DNA from: an uncultured Bacillaceae bacterium | GTDB taxonomy: Bacteria; Bacillota; Bacilli; Caldalkalibacillales; Caldalkalibacillaceae | DNA length: 27,852 bases | Direction: 5' to 3' | Assembly: GCA_937967685.1 (NCBI GenBank) | Contig: CALBTX010000043.1 | Location: 1-27,852, forward strand | Shown here: piece by piece, positions 7,465 through 16,816 of the stretch | Layout of the letters: the number at the start of each line of letters is the position of its first letter | Position numbering within the stretch: the stretch's first letter is position 1 | The notes under the pieces: generated by a model | What the model saw: the letters and a program-made list of their open reading frames with translations, nothing else | Database searches by the model: none | What the model was told of the DNA's origin: nothing | Program-made: the position numbers and the translations under genes

Positions 7465-8790
7465 TTATGCTTGATCCTTAACCCCCGCTTCTGGCGATTC
7501 CTGTTCAGCCTGAGGTTTAAGAGATTCTTGCTCCACCTCGGACTCCATGGCTTCGTGTCCCTTTTCGGCTTCAACGCTTTCCTCTTCATGGTGTGCATCG
7601 AGATGATCTTCGTCTGCTTCTATATTTTCTGCGGGTGATTCAATATGATCTCCGTCTGCTTCAATATTTTCCGTGGGATTTTCTTCGTGAAATTCCTGAT
7701 CATCCGTATCTTCAGGCACAGCTGCCGCTTCGTCCTCAACATCCAATAACCCCAGTTCTTTGGCGTCACTTTCGCTTTTGATGTCAATTTTCCATCCCGT
7801 CAATTTGGCGGCTAAACGCGCATTCTGTCCTTTTTTACCGATCGCCAGTGACAATTGGTAATCGGGTACAATCACTTGTGTCATGTTGTCTTGCTCGTGG
7901 ACGTCGACACGAACCACTTTGGAAGGACTCAGCGCATTGGCCACAAATTCAACCGGGTCATCGGACCAGTGGACAATATCGATTTTCTCCCCGTTCAATT
8001 CCTGAACAATCGTTTGCACCCTGGCCCCTTTGGGACCGACGCATGCACCGACCGGATCCACATCTTCATGTTCGGAGTAGACGGCGATTTTGGAGCGGTC
8101 ACCTGCTTCACGGCTGACGGCTTTTATCTCAACAATGCCATCGTAAATTTCGGGCACTTCCAATTCAAATAAACGTTTTAAAAAACCGGGATGAGTTCGC
8201 GAAATTAATATTAAAGGACCTTTCGTCGTTTTTTCCACTTTGGTAATGTAAGCCTTCACCCGGTCCCCGTGTTTAAACTGGTCGGAAGGGATTTTTTCAT
8301 TCACAGGCATTAACGCTTCCGTTTTGCCCAGATCAACGTAGATGAACTTTCCGTCTTGCCGTTGAACGATGCCCGTGATAATGTCTTCCTCACGATCAAT
8401 ATACTCCGCGTAAATGATAGATCGCTCCGCTTCGCGTATGCGCTGGGTGACCACCTGCTTCGCCGTCTGAGCGGCAATACGCCCGAAGTCTTTGGGGGTC
8501 ACTTCAATTTCGACGATATCGCCAAGTTCATATTGCGGATTGATCCCGCGGGCAGCTTCTTCGTTCATCTCCAGCCTCGGATCCTGAACTTCCTCGACGA
8601 CATTTTTCAAAGCAAAAACGCGCACCGCACCCGTGTCCCGGTTAATATCGACGCGAACATTTTGGGCTGAATTGAAATGGCGTTTATATCCGGAAATAAG
8701 TGCCGCTTCAATCGCTTCCAGCAGAACATCTTTGCTGATCCCCTTCTCCTTTTCGATCGCTTCCAACGCTTCAATAAAGTCAATGTTCAT
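7465..8790 (-). CDS. nusA: Transcription termination/antitermination protein NusA with long acidic tail
   Basis: Binds RNA polymerase and promotes pausing and intrinsic termination. Domains in order: N-terminal polymerase-binding domain (1-125), S1 domain (about 135-200), then two KH domains with GPKGARV (252-258) and IGKKGQN (317-323). The B. subtilis protein ends near residue 371. Here a highly acidic tail continues to residue 441. It contains a 14-residue unit repeated in tandem (371-384 and 385-398, core ENIEAD.DH), followed by more Glu-rich sequence. It is not the E. coli AR1-AR2 tail. The ATG at 8790 has GGGGGAG upstream. It lies 24 bases after rimP, in an operon whose leader may be a NusA-responsive attenuator. 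Confidence 0.97.
   Translation of the reverse strand: MNIDFIEALEAIEKEKGISKDVLLEAIEAALISGYKRHFNSAQNVRVDINRDTGAVRVFALKNVVEEVQDPRLEMNEEAARGINPQYELGDIVEIEVTPKDFGRIAAQTAKQVVTQRIREAERSIIYAEYIDREEDIITGIVQRQDGKFIYVDLGKTEALMPVNEKIPSDQFKHGDRVKAYITKVEKTTKGPLILISRTHPGFLKRLFELEVPEIYDGIVEIKAVSREAGDRSKIAVYSEHEDVDPVGACVGPKGARVQTIVQELNGEKIDIVHWSDDPVEFVANALSPSKVVRVDVHEQDNMTQVIVPDYQLSLAIGKKGQNARLAAKLTGWKIDIKSESDAKELGLLDVEDEAAAVPEDTDDQEFHEENPTENIEADGDHIESPAENIEADEDHLDAHHEEESVEAEKGHEAMESEVEQESLKPQAEQESPEAGVKDQA
7597..7680 (-). repeat. Two 42-bp tandem repeats in the NusA tail
   Basis: Two in-frame 42-base units (7639-7680 and 7597-7638 in reading direction) encode NPTENIEADGDHIE and SPAENIEADEDHLD. Ten of 14 residues are identical. 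The copies differ at several bases, so the duplication is not very recent. Confidence 0.85.
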
Positions 8791-8814
8791 AAATGAGTAC
8801 TCCCCCTTTCACCT

Positions 8815-9285
8815 TTAAAACGCAACGGCCAAGCGTGCGCTAGCAACTTTCTGATATGGAATGGCGATTTCTTTCGTCTGATGTTTCACCTGGACCTCCA
8901 TGGTCAGCATGTCACCATCAAAACCGGTCAGTTTCCCTTCAAACACTTTCTGTCCAAGAAAAGGTTCATACGTTTTCAAATGGACATGTTGACCGACAGC
9001 CTTTTGCACATCTTCCGGCTTACGCAGGGGCCGTTCCGCACCAGGTGAAGACACTTCCAAAAAATAAGCCTGTGGGATGGGGTCTTTTTCATCCAGAGCC
9101 GCAGAAAGTGCTTCACTGACTTCACTGCAATCCTCAATATCCACCCCGCCTTCCCTGTCGATATAAACGCGTAAAAACCAGTTTTTTCCTTCCTTCGCAT
9201 ATTTAATATCCACCAGTTCTAAGCCTTTAGACTGCAGGATAGGAAGAACCAATGCCTTCGTGATTTCAGTAACTTTATGGCTCAC
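8815..9285 (-). CDS. rimP: Ribosome maturation factor RimP
   Basis: A 156-residue protein needed for maturation of the 30S subunit (ylxS in B. subtilis). The N-terminal domain shows GLELVDIKYAKEG, LRVYIDREGGVDIEDC and the SSPGAERPLR motif; an SH3-like C-terminal domain follows. The start is GTG at 9285, giving MSHKVTE, which matches the family N-terminus and sits 8 bases after AAGGAGG. A TTG one codon upstream (9288) is only 5 bases from the SD and less likely. First gene of the rimP-nusA-infB operon, downstream of a promoter and leader hairpin. Confidence 0.96.
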   Translation of the reverse strand: MSHKVTEITKALVLPILQSKGLELVDIKYAKEGKNWFLRVYIDREGGVDIEDCSEVSEALSAALDEKDPIPQAYFLEVSSPGAERPLRKPEDVQKAVGQHVHLKTYEPFLGQKVFEGKLTGFDGDMLTMEVQVKHQTKEIAIPYQKVASARLAVAF

Positions 9286-9328
9286 CAATCCGTCCTCCTT
9301 GCATGCGGTGAAAGCTTTGTTGATAAGA

Positions 9329-9357
9329 CGAAAGAGTGGGAGGCCCCCACTCTTTCG
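9329..9357 (-). terminator. Hairpin in the rimP-nusA leader, attenuator candidate
   Basis: A perfect 12-bp stem (CGAAAGAGTGGG / CCCACTCTTTCG) with a 5-base loop, on the minus strand between the promoter at 9389-9417 and the rimP start. The tract after it is U-rich but interrupted (TTTCGTCTTATC). That fits a weak, factor-assisted terminator better than a full-strength one. Because the promoter is upstream of it, the hairpin lies in the rimP mRNA leader and could act as an attenuator; it would also stop read-through from polC. Confidence 0.65.
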
Positions 9358-9388
9358 ATACGTGCCTATTCACAGTATGACCAGTGTT

Positions 9389-9417
9389 AGAATACCATAA
9401 CCATTTCTAAAAAGCAA
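9389..9417 (-). promoter_or_regulatory. SigA promoter of the rimP-nusA-infB operon
   Basis: On the minus strand TTGCTT (9412-9417), a 17-base spacer and an extended -10 TGGTATTCT (hexamer 9389-9394). Transcription would start near 9382, giving a leader of about 97 bases before rimP. The rpsB promoter in this window has the same architecture, including the same -35 hexamer. Confidence 0.75.
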
Positions 9418-9458
9418 CGTCGGTCAAATTAAATGGGCACGCTTCATGCCGTTCACGA

Positions 9459-12400
9459 TTAAAACAACGACAGCTGGTTGGTTTCGGGTAAATCACGCAA
9501 GCAGCCGTGTTCTTCCAGTTGTTCAATGACCGTTTTCGATACTTTACTCCGGGTTTGCAGATCTTCTTTGGAGAGAAACTCCCCCTCTTCCCTGGAGCGT
9601 ACAATATTCAAGGCTGCGTTCGTCCCGACGCCCGGGATGGTGTTGAAAGGAGGAATGAGTCCGTCGCCGTCGACAATAAATTGAGTGGCATGAGAACGGT
9701 ATAAATCGACTTGTTGGAAATGAAAGCCTCGCTCAAGCATCTCCAAACATACTTCCAAGATCGTCAGCAGCGTCTTCTCTTTCGGCTGGGCTTGATTCCC
9801 TTTTTCAAGGATATCTTCAATCTTCTTGCGCACCGCGTGGGATCCGTTGACCACGAGAGAGATATCGAAATCATCAGCCCTGACGGTAAAATAGGAAGCA
9901 TAGAAATAGATCGGATAATAAACTTTAAAATAAGCGATGCGCACAGCCATCAGCACATAGGCGGTGGCATGAGCTTTCGGAAACATATATTTGATTTGTT
10001 GGCAAGACCAAATATACCAATCTGGCACGTCATGTTCCCGCATATATTGGATATCTTCTTCATTCAATCCTTTTCCTTTGCGTACCTTTTCCATGATTTG
10101 GAAAGCCCTGGAAGGGTCAAGCCCTTGATGAATCAAATAGACCATAATATCATCACGGGTAGAAATCACGTCGGACAAAACAACCGTTCCTTGCCGAATC
10201 AACTCCTGGGCATTGTTTAACCATACATCCGTCCCGTGAGATAAACCGGAAATACGAACAAGCTCAGAAAAAGTTGTCGGTTTTGTTTCCTCCAGCATTT
10301 GGCGCACAAAACGGGTCCCGAACTCAGGAATGCCCAAAGTGCCCGTTTTAGACATGATTTGCTCTTCAGTGACTCCGAGCGCTTCCGTACTGCTGAATAA
10401 ACTCATCACCTTTGGATCATCCGTGGGGATTACTTGCGGATCAATGCCGGATAAATCCTGGAGCATGCGAATAACCGTCGGATCATCGTGCCCAAGTATA
10501 TCCAGCTTTAACAAATTATCATGTATGGAATGGAAATCAAAGTGGGTTGTTCTCCATTCCGAGGTCGCATCGTCAGCCGGGTATTGGATCGGAGTAAAAT
10601 CGTAAATGTCCTTATCATCGGGAACGACAATAATCCCACCGGGATGTTGTCCCGTCGTTCGCTTCACCCCTGTGCATCCTTTGGCCAGCCGACTGATTTC
10701 GGCCTTGCGCAAGACGATCCCTTGCTCCTCTTCGTATTTTTTGACGAAGCCGTAAGCCGTTTTATCGGCAACCGTGCCGATCGTTCCCGCGCGATACACG
10801 TTATCTTCGCCGAACAACTCCTGCGTATATTTGTGGGCAATCGGCTGATATTCTCCAGAAAAATTCAGATCGATATCCGGTACTTTATCCCCCTTGAAAC
10901 CGAGAAAGGTTTCGAAGGGGATATCATGGCCGTCCTTGTGCAGTTTGGCCCCGCATTGCGGGCAATCCTTGTCCGGCAAATCAAAACCCGAGCCGACAGA
11001 TCCGTCATCAAAAAAGCGAACATAATGACATGACGTGCAGACGTAATGGGGAGGCAGAGGATTGACCTCCGTAATGCCGCACATCGTAGCCACAAAAGAG
11101 GAGCCGACAGACCCCCGTGATCCAACCAAATACCCGTCTGCCAATGACTTCTGAACTAATTTTTGTGAAATTAAATAAATCACGGCAAAACCGTTGTTAA
11201 TGATGCTGTTCAGTTCTTTTTCCATTCTTTGCGCCACAAGTTCAGGCAACGGATCACCATAAATACGCTTTGCCTGTTGTTCGCACGTTCGTCTGATGTC
11301 CTCATCAGCCCCTTCAATTTTCGGAGTATATAATTCTTCAGGGACAGGTTTAATCGGTTCAATTTGTTCTTCAATCTGTTTCGAGGCCTTAATGACAACT
11401 TCTTGACAACGCGCTTCTCCCAAAAATTGAAATTCTTTCATCATTTCATCCGTCGTCCGCAAATAAACGGGCGGAAGAGATTCGGGTTTAAGTGGAGTCG
11501 CTTTACCTAAAGTCGTGACCAATATTTTGCGATGGACAGCGTCATGGGGGTGTATATAATGAACATTTCCGGTAGCCACGACAGGTTTGTTCAGCTTTTC
11601 TCCCAAATCGACCATACGGGTGATCATTTGACGCAATTGATCCTCGTCCCGGACCACTTCCCTTGTCAACAGATGGCGATAGTTACTCAGCGGTTGAATT
11701 TCCAAATAGTCATAAAAGGCGGCAATCTCTTCGACTTCTTCCGTCGACTTGTGTAGCAACCCTTCAAACACTTCCCCCTGCTCACATCCGGAACCGATCA
11801 TTAACCCTTCACGAAATTGGCTCAAAACACTGCGGGGGATGCGCGGCACACGGTAAAAATACTTGACATGGGAGATGGAAACAAGCTTGTACAAGTTTTT
11901 TAAGCCCATTTGATTTTTGGCCAATATGCTGCAATGAAACGGCCGGCTATGCTGGAGGCTTGTTTCTCCTTTATATTCATTTAATTGGCTTAAGCTCGTC
12001 ACGTTTTTCTCCCGCAAATCTTTGAGCATTTGCCACAGCAAATAGCCGGTCGCTTCCGCGTCGTAAACCGCCCGATGATGATTTTCGAGCGGAATATTAA
12101 ACTTTTTGCATAAAACGTTTAAACGATGGCTTTTCATCTCCGGATAAAGGAAGCGCCCCAGCTCCAGCGTATCCAGCACAGGCTGTTGCAGGTGATGGCC
12201 GATCCGTTTGTAACCCGCTTGTAAAAAACCCATATCAAAACTGGCATTATGGGCAACGAGCGTATGATCTTCCATAAAGGCCAAAAAATCCCGGAGGACG
12301 TCCTCAATGTCCGGTGCATCCTCAACCATATCGTCCGTTATGCCAGTCAGCCGTGAAATTTGTTCGCTGATCGGTTCGTGAGGATTGGCAAAACGTTCAA

Positions 12401-13775
12401 AGCGATCGATCACTTCACCCCGATGTACTTTCACCGCAGCCAATTCGATGATTTTATGATAAACGGACGATAAGCCCGTTGTTTCCACATCAAAAACGAC
12501 GTACGTTTCATCCGCTAGATTCCGCTCCTGTGGATAATAGACAAGAGGAACGCCGTCGTCCACCACATACGCTTCCATGCCGTAAATGATCTTCACGCCG
12601 TGTTTTTGACCGGCTTGATAAGCTTCCGGAAAAGCCTGGACGACACCGTGATCAGTGACGGCAATGGCCGGATGTCCCCATTTGGCCGCCTGTTGCACAT
12701 ATTTTGTGATGGACGTCACGCCGTCCATGGCGGACATGTTCGTATGTAAATGAAGCTCCACACGCTTTTGGTCACTCGTATCTTCTCTTTCTCGCACAGC
12801 AATTTGGTTGATATCGTTGGCCATCAGGACGAGTTCGTTTTGAAAAGTGTCTGTCTGTACACTCCCCCGCACTTTGACCCAGATGCCTTCCTCTATTGAA
12901 GCGAATGCGCGAACATCTTCCTTGGCTCTGGAAAACATTTTCACGCTGATCGAATCGCTGTAATCGGTCAGAGAAAATATGAGCAAACTGCGCCCGCTTT
13001 TCAGTTCTCTGATTTGGGTATCAAAGACATACCCCTGAACACAAACGCGCCGTTCCTCTTCCTGAATGTCTTTCATTAAAGCGGGTTCTTCCTTAATCTC
13101 TTCCCCGATCAAAACGTGCGATGAAGCCGATCTGTGTGGCACCTGCTCGGCCTGATATTGTTCGTTCTTTCTATCCTCCCAATCTTTAAGCGTCTGTTCG
13201 ACTCTCGTTCTATCCTCTGCATCCCGCTCTTCGAGAAACCGTTGATAAGCATCCTCGCTGCCATCCATTTGATAGTAAAATTCCAGGCGCCAACCTCCGA
13301 AAAATTGTTCGTAGAATCGGCGGATCAAGGGTTCTATTTTTTTGCGGCAAATGTTTTGCTCCACTTCATTGAAAACGGAAATGATGACGCCCTTCTCTTC
13401 CCAGCGAGGTGGTGGATCCTGCAGCCTGTGGTACAATCCGTTGAGCTGATCACGGTATTGATCGATAAAAACAGGCCAATACTCATAAAAAATGGTCTCT
13501 CTTTGCTCCGCCTCAAAGTTGAAGCGAACTTCAACCCGGGCAAGATGGGCAAATGATTGTTGAAGATGGGCCAAAAAAGTTTGATAGACATGCCCGGGGA
13601 TCGGTTTCAACAACGTCAAATGAAAAACCCATGTTTTCTTATTGTGAATTAACTGCAGCTTATCGATCGCACCGTCCTGAAAGTAGTGCTGGACCATTTC
13701 TTCGGGGATGTTAATTTGCTGAAGCAGAAGTCGGAAACGTTCCTTTTTATGCTCTAACCGAGTCGTCATGCCCAT
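9459..13775 (-). CDS. polC: DNA polymerase III alpha subunit, Gram-positive PolC type
   Basis: The 1438-residue replicative polymerase with built-in proofreading typical of Bacillota. Order of domains: N-terminal region and OB fold (to about 330), PHP domain split by the exonuclease (HLHTN at 342-346), DnaQ-like 3'-5' exonuclease with DVETTG (429-434), HNASFD (509-514) and DAEATG (572-577), then the polymerase core. A four-Cys zinc-binding segment (CTSC...CPQC) and the catalytic strand PDIDLNFSGEYQ are seen in the core, and an HhH-type region near the C-terminus. Length matches B. subtilis PolC (1437). ATG 13775 and an ATG two codons later are both possible; the second is better spaced from GGGGAGG. 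It is 20 bases after proS. Confidence 0.98.
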   Translation of the reverse strand: MGMTTRLEHKKERFRLLLQQINIPEEMVQHYFQDGAIDKLQLIHNKKTWVFHLTLLKPIPGHVYQTFLAHLQQSFAHLARVEVRFNFEAEQRETIFYEYWPVFIDQYRDQLNGLYHRLQDPPPRWEEKGVIISVFNEVEQNICRKKIEPLIRRFYEQFFGGWRLEFYYQMDGSEDAYQRFLEERDAEDRTRVEQTLKDWEDRKNEQYQAEQVPHRSASSHVLIGEEIKEEPALMKDIQEEERRVCVQGYVFDTQIRELKSGRSLLIFSLTDYSDSISVKMFSRAKEDVRAFASIEEGIWVKVRGSVQTDTFQNELVLMANDINQIAVREREDTSDQKRVELHLHTNMSAMDGVTSITKYVQQAAKWGHPAIAVTDHGVVQAFPEAYQAGQKHGVKIIYGMEAYVVDDGVPLVYYPQERNLADETYVVFDVETTGLSSVYHKIIELAAVKVHRGEVIDRFERFANPHEPISEQISRLTGITDDMVEDAPDIEDVLRDFLAFMEDHTLVAHNASFDMGFLQAGYKRIGHHLQQPVLDTLELGRFLYPEMKSHRLNVLCKKFNIPLENHHRAVYDAEATGYLLWQMLKDLREKNVTSLSQLNEYKGETSLQHSRPFHCSILAKNQMGLKNLYKLVSISHVKYFYRVPRIPRSVLSQFREGLMIGSGCEQGEVFEGLLHKSTEEVEEIAAFYDYLEIQPLSNYRHLLTREVVRDEDQLRQMITRMVDLGEKLNKPVVATGNVHYIHPHDAVHRKILVTTLGKATPLKPESLPPVYLRTTDEMMKEFQFLGEARCQEVVIKASKQIEEQIEPIKPVPEELYTPKIEGADEDIRRTCEQQAKRIYGDPLPELVAQRMEKELNSIINNGFAVIYLISQKLVQKSLADGYLVGSRGSVGSSFVATMCGITEVNPLPPHYVCTSCHYVRFFDDGSVGSGFDLPDKDCPQCGAKLHKDGHDIPFETFLGFKGDKVPDIDLNFSGEYQPIAHKYTQELFGEDNVYRAGTIGTVADKTAYGFVKKYEEEQGIVLRKAEISRLAKGCTGVKRTTGQHPGGIIVVPDDKDIYDFTPIQYPADDATSEWRTTHFDFHSIHDNLLKLDILGHDDPTVIRMLQDLSGIDPQVIPTDDPKVMSLFSSTEALGVTEEQIMSKTGTLGIPEFGTRFVRQMLEETKPTTFSELVRISGLSHGTDVWLNNAQELIRQGTVVLSDVISTRDDIMVYLIHQGLDPSRAFQIMEKVRKGKGLNEEDIQYMREHDVPDWYIWSCQQIKYMFPKAHATAYVLMAVRIAYFKVYYPIYFYASYFTVRADDFDISLVVNGSHAVRKKIEDILEKGNQAQPKEKTLLTILEVCLEMLERGFHFQQVDLYRSHATQFIVDGDGLIPPFNTIPGVGTNAALNIVRSREEGEFLSKEDLQTRSKVSKTVIEQLEEHGCLRDLPETNQLSLF

Positions 13776-13795
13776 TCCCCTCCCCTTTTATCCGC

Positions 13796-15508
13796 TCACA
13801 GTTGAGACCACATTTCAGCCATGTGCGCCATGAGCTTGTCCACCGACATTTCCCCGGTTTCCTCCGTTCGACGTCTTTTGTATTCAATGATGCGTTCTTT
13901 GGATTTTTTGCCGATGACGAGCCTTAAAGGAATGCCGATTAAATCCGCATCCTTAAATTTGACGCCCGCCCGTTCATCGCGATCATCAAACAAAACATCG
14001 TATCCGTTGTCCAGCAATCGTTGATATACTTCTTCAGCCAATGCCCGTTGATGATCATCTTTCATATTCACAGCGATAAGATGAATGTCAAACGGTGTCA
14101 CCGATTTGGGCCAGATGAGTCCGTGTTCATCATGGTTCTGTTCAATGATGGCGGCCAACAGTCTCGAGACGCCGATACCGTAACATCCCATGACGAAAGG
14201 CTGAGCTTTTCCTTGCTCGTCCAAGTAAGTTGCCCCCATCGCCGCGCTATATTTTGTACCCAGTTTGAAAACATGCCCGACTTCAATGCCTTGAGCAAAA
14301 CGGATCGTCCCCTGACATTTCGGACAAGCGTCCCCCTCGACGACATGGCGCAAATCATAGTAATCTTCCAAGGCGAGGTCACGTTCTGCAGAGACGCCGA
14401 TCAAGTGTTTGTCTTGCTCATTGGCACCGACGACAGCCTGCTCGATGCCCCGCACGCTGTAATCGGCGACAAGGCGAACATGATCATCAAGACCGATGGG
14501 ACCGACAAACCCGGGTACGGAATGGAGCCGTGAGTGCACTTCACTTTCGTCCAGCAGTCTCACACTCTCGCCCTGAAGGAGGTTTTTCACTTTCAATTCA
14601 TTGACGTCATAATCTCCGCGGACAAGGGCTATGACGACTTGTTCATCAACTTCCAGGGCCACGCTTTTAATGATTTGTTTCCTGTCCACTTGCAAAAAAT
14701 CACTCAATTGCTCGATCGTACGAACACCGGGCGTATCCACCGTTTCGACGGTCGGTGAAGGATCGGTTGCCCATTGCTCATACGTCGTTTGGACAGCCTC
14801 TGCCTTCTCTATATTCGCCGCATAAGCACACGCATCACAATAAGCGATCGTATCTTCCCCGATTTCCGAAAGCACCATGAACTCGTGCGTATCTGTGCCG
14901 CCAATCGTACCGGAATCCGCCTCAACGGCGCGGAAATCAAGCCCGCAGCGTTCAAAGATTTTATGGTATGCCTCGTACATTTTTGCATAGCTCTTGTTCA
15001 AACCTTCGTGGTCCAAATCAAAAGAATAAGCATCTTTCATGATAAACTCCCGCGAACGCAGCATGCCGAATCGCGGACGGCGTTCATCACGGAACTTCGT
15101 CTGAATTTGATACAACGTCAGCGGCAGTTTCTTGTAGGAGTTGACCTCATCTCTCAGCAGGCCGGTGATGACTTCCTCGTGAGTCGGACCCAAAGCGAAA
15201 GAACGGTCATGACGGTCTTTCAGCCTCATTAATTCCGGGCCGTATACATCCCAGCGTCCGGTTTCCTGCCAAATTTCGGCGGGATGCAAGGCCGGCAATA
15301 GCATTTCCTGCGCACCGGTGCGATCCATTTCCTCACGGACAATGTTTTCAATTTTACGCAACACTTTATAACCTAACGGTAAATATGTATAAATCCCTGC
15401 AGCCAATTGCCGAATCAAGCCGGCTCTGAGCATGAGACGATGGCTGGCAACCTCAGCGTCGGCAGGCGTATCCCGCAAGGTTGGCGCCAAAAAGTATTGC
15501 TGTCGCAT
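13796..15508 (-). CDS. proS: Prolyl-tRNA synthetase, bacterial type
   Basis: A 570-residue class II synthetase that charges tRNA-Pro. Motif 1 lies around TGAQEMLLPAL (64-74), the GPTHEEV segment at 108-114, and motif 2 begins with FRDERRPRFGMLRSREF at 139. An inserted editing (YbaK-like) domain of about 180 residues separates motifs 2 and 3, with CDAC and CPKC pairs at its edges. Motif 3 shows GIGVSRLLAA, and an anticodon-binding domain ends the protein. This is the bacterial form with editing insertion. ATG 15508 has AAAGGAG seven bases upstream. It lies between rseP and polC as in B. subtilis. Confidence 0.98.
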   Translation of the reverse strand: MRQQYFLAPTLRDTPADAEVASHRLMLRAGLIRQLAAGIYTYLPLGYKVLRKIENIVREEMDRTGAQEMLLPALHPAEIWQETGRWDVYGPELMRLKDRHDRSFALGPTHEEVITGLLRDEVNSYKKLPLTLYQIQTKFRDERRPRFGMLRSREFIMKDAYSFDLDHEGLNKSYAKMYEAYHKIFERCGLDFRAVEADSGTIGGTDTHEFMVLSEIGEDTIAYCDACAYAANIEKAEAVQTTYEQWATDPSPTVETVDTPGVRTIEQLSDFLQVDRKQIIKSVALEVDEQVVIALVRGDYDVNELKVKNLLQGESVRLLDESEVHSRLHSVPGFVGPIGLDDHVRLVADYSVRGIEQAVVGANEQDKHLIGVSAERDLALEDYYDLRHVVEGDACPKCQGTIRFAQGIEVGHVFKLGTKYSAAMGATYLDEQGKAQPFVMGCYGIGVSRLLAAIIEQNHDEHGLIWPKSVTPFDIHLIAVNMKDDHQRALAEEVYQRLLDNGYDVLFDDRDERAGVKFKDADLIGIPLRLVIGKKSKERIIEYKRRRTEETGEMSVDKLMAHMAEMWSQL

Positions 15509-15543
15509 GAATAAACTCCTTTCCTCATTTTTTCACTCATCTT

Positions 15544-16812
15544 CTATCTGTTAAAAAAGACGCGCTGAATATCGTTCCAGGTCACGAGCAACACGAGCAG
15601 CATGAGAAAGGCAAAACCGATGAAATGGACCATCCCTTCTTTATGAGGATCGATCGGGCGCCCCCGAATTGCTTCCAGCGCTATAAAGATCAGACGACCT
15701 CCATCCAGAGCGGGGATGGGCAGCAAGTTGAATACGGCAAGGTTAATGCTTAACAAAGCCGCCCAGAAAACCAATGAGGACAGTCCCGCTTGAGCCGCTT
15801 GACCGGTGATATCAAATATACCGACTGGTCCGGCCAGCCCCTCATCAATAGACACTTCACCCGTCATTAACATGCCCACCGCTTGAAAGATCAAAGTAGA
15901 AATTTCAACGGTCTGAGTCAACCCGTACTGTAAAGAACCGGTCAGCGAATGATCCATCGGCGGACTGACCCCAATAAAACCTTGTTCACCGCCTTCGGCC
16001 AATTCATTTTCACGGGCCGCCGGGGATACGTTCACTTCCAATTGTTCGCCTTGGCGATCTACGATGAATGTTAACTCCCGCCCGGGATTTTTTTCAATGA
16101 TTTGGCGCAAGTGATCCCAAGATTGGATTGGCTCATCCTCAACCATCAACACGGTATCTCCCTCTTGCAATCCAACTTCATCCGCCACCGTCTGCGGAAG
16201 AACCTGTCCAATTTGCGGCTCATCAACCGGCACGCCGTTGTATAAGCCCAATCCGACCAGGAAAACAAAGGCCAAGAGGAAATTGGCCAAAGGACCGGCA
16301 AAAATGGTCGCCGCCCGCTTCCCGAGCGACTTGCTGGCAAACTGGCGGTCATAAGGAGCGATTTGTACTTCTTGATGGTTGGCAACGAACAGGGCTTGTG
16401 GATGAACCTCAAAACGACGCAGCTCTTCGTCTTCATCATAGCCTTCAATGAACAACTCGTGTTCCAAATCAATCTTTTGGACATTCATCAAAAGCGCCTC
16501 GGGATCGGGACGGTCCTTCATGATCAGTTTCTCGACCTGGCCCTCCTCATTTAAGACAAGCCCTACATCATGACCGGTCTTGATTTCCACCATTTCCGGA
16601 TCTTCGCCCGCCATCCGCACGTAACCACCTAAAGGAAGCAGTCGAATCGTATACAACGTTTCGTTTTTTCGAAAAGAAAACAGTTTAGGTCCAAAACCGA
16701 TGGCAAATTCACGACACAATATTCCCGACCGTTTAGCCATGAGCAAATGGCCCAATTCATGGAAAAAGATGAGTACTCCGATGACGACAACAATGCTCAG
16801 AACCGTTTGCAT
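15544..16812 (-). CDS. rseP: Site-2 intramembrane zinc metalloprotease RseP/RasP
   Basis: A 422-residue membrane protease that cuts within transmembrane segments of substrates such as anti-sigma factors and signal-peptide remnants. The zinc motif HELGH is at 18-22 inside the first membrane helix, and the third zinc ligand is in NLLPIPALDGGRL in a C-terminal helix. A PDZ domain lies between (about 205-280). At least four hydrophobic helices are visible. Length equals B. subtilis RasP. ATG 16812 starts 4 bases after dxr, with AAGGTGA inside the end of dxr, so the pair is probably coupled. Confidence 0.96.
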   Translation of the reverse strand: MQTVLSIVVVIGVLIFFHELGHLLMAKRSGILCREFAIGFGPKLFSFRKNETLYTIRLLPLGGYVRMAGEDPEMVEIKTGHDVGLVLNEEGQVEKLIMKDRPDPEALLMNVQKIDLEHELFIEGYDEDEELRRFEVHPQALFVANHQEVQIAPYDRQFASKSLGKRAATIFAGPLANFLLAFVFLVGLGLYNGVPVDEPQIGQVLPQTVADEVGLQEGDTVLMVEDEPIQSWDHLRQIIEKNPGRELTFIVDRQGEQLEVNVSPAARENELAEGGEQGFIGVSPPMDHSLTGSLQYGLTQTVEISTLIFQAVGMLMTGEVSIDEGLAGPVGIFDITGQAAQAGLSSLVFWAALLSINLAVFNLLPIPALDGGRLIFIALEAIRGRPIDPHKEGMVHFIGFAFLMLLVLLVTWNDIQRVFFNR

Positions 16813-16816
16813 GCCT

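Noticed and set aside
9711..11033. Two plus-strand open frames of about 170 codons inside polC
   Set aside because: They mirror PolC, which is intact and full-length on the minus strand.
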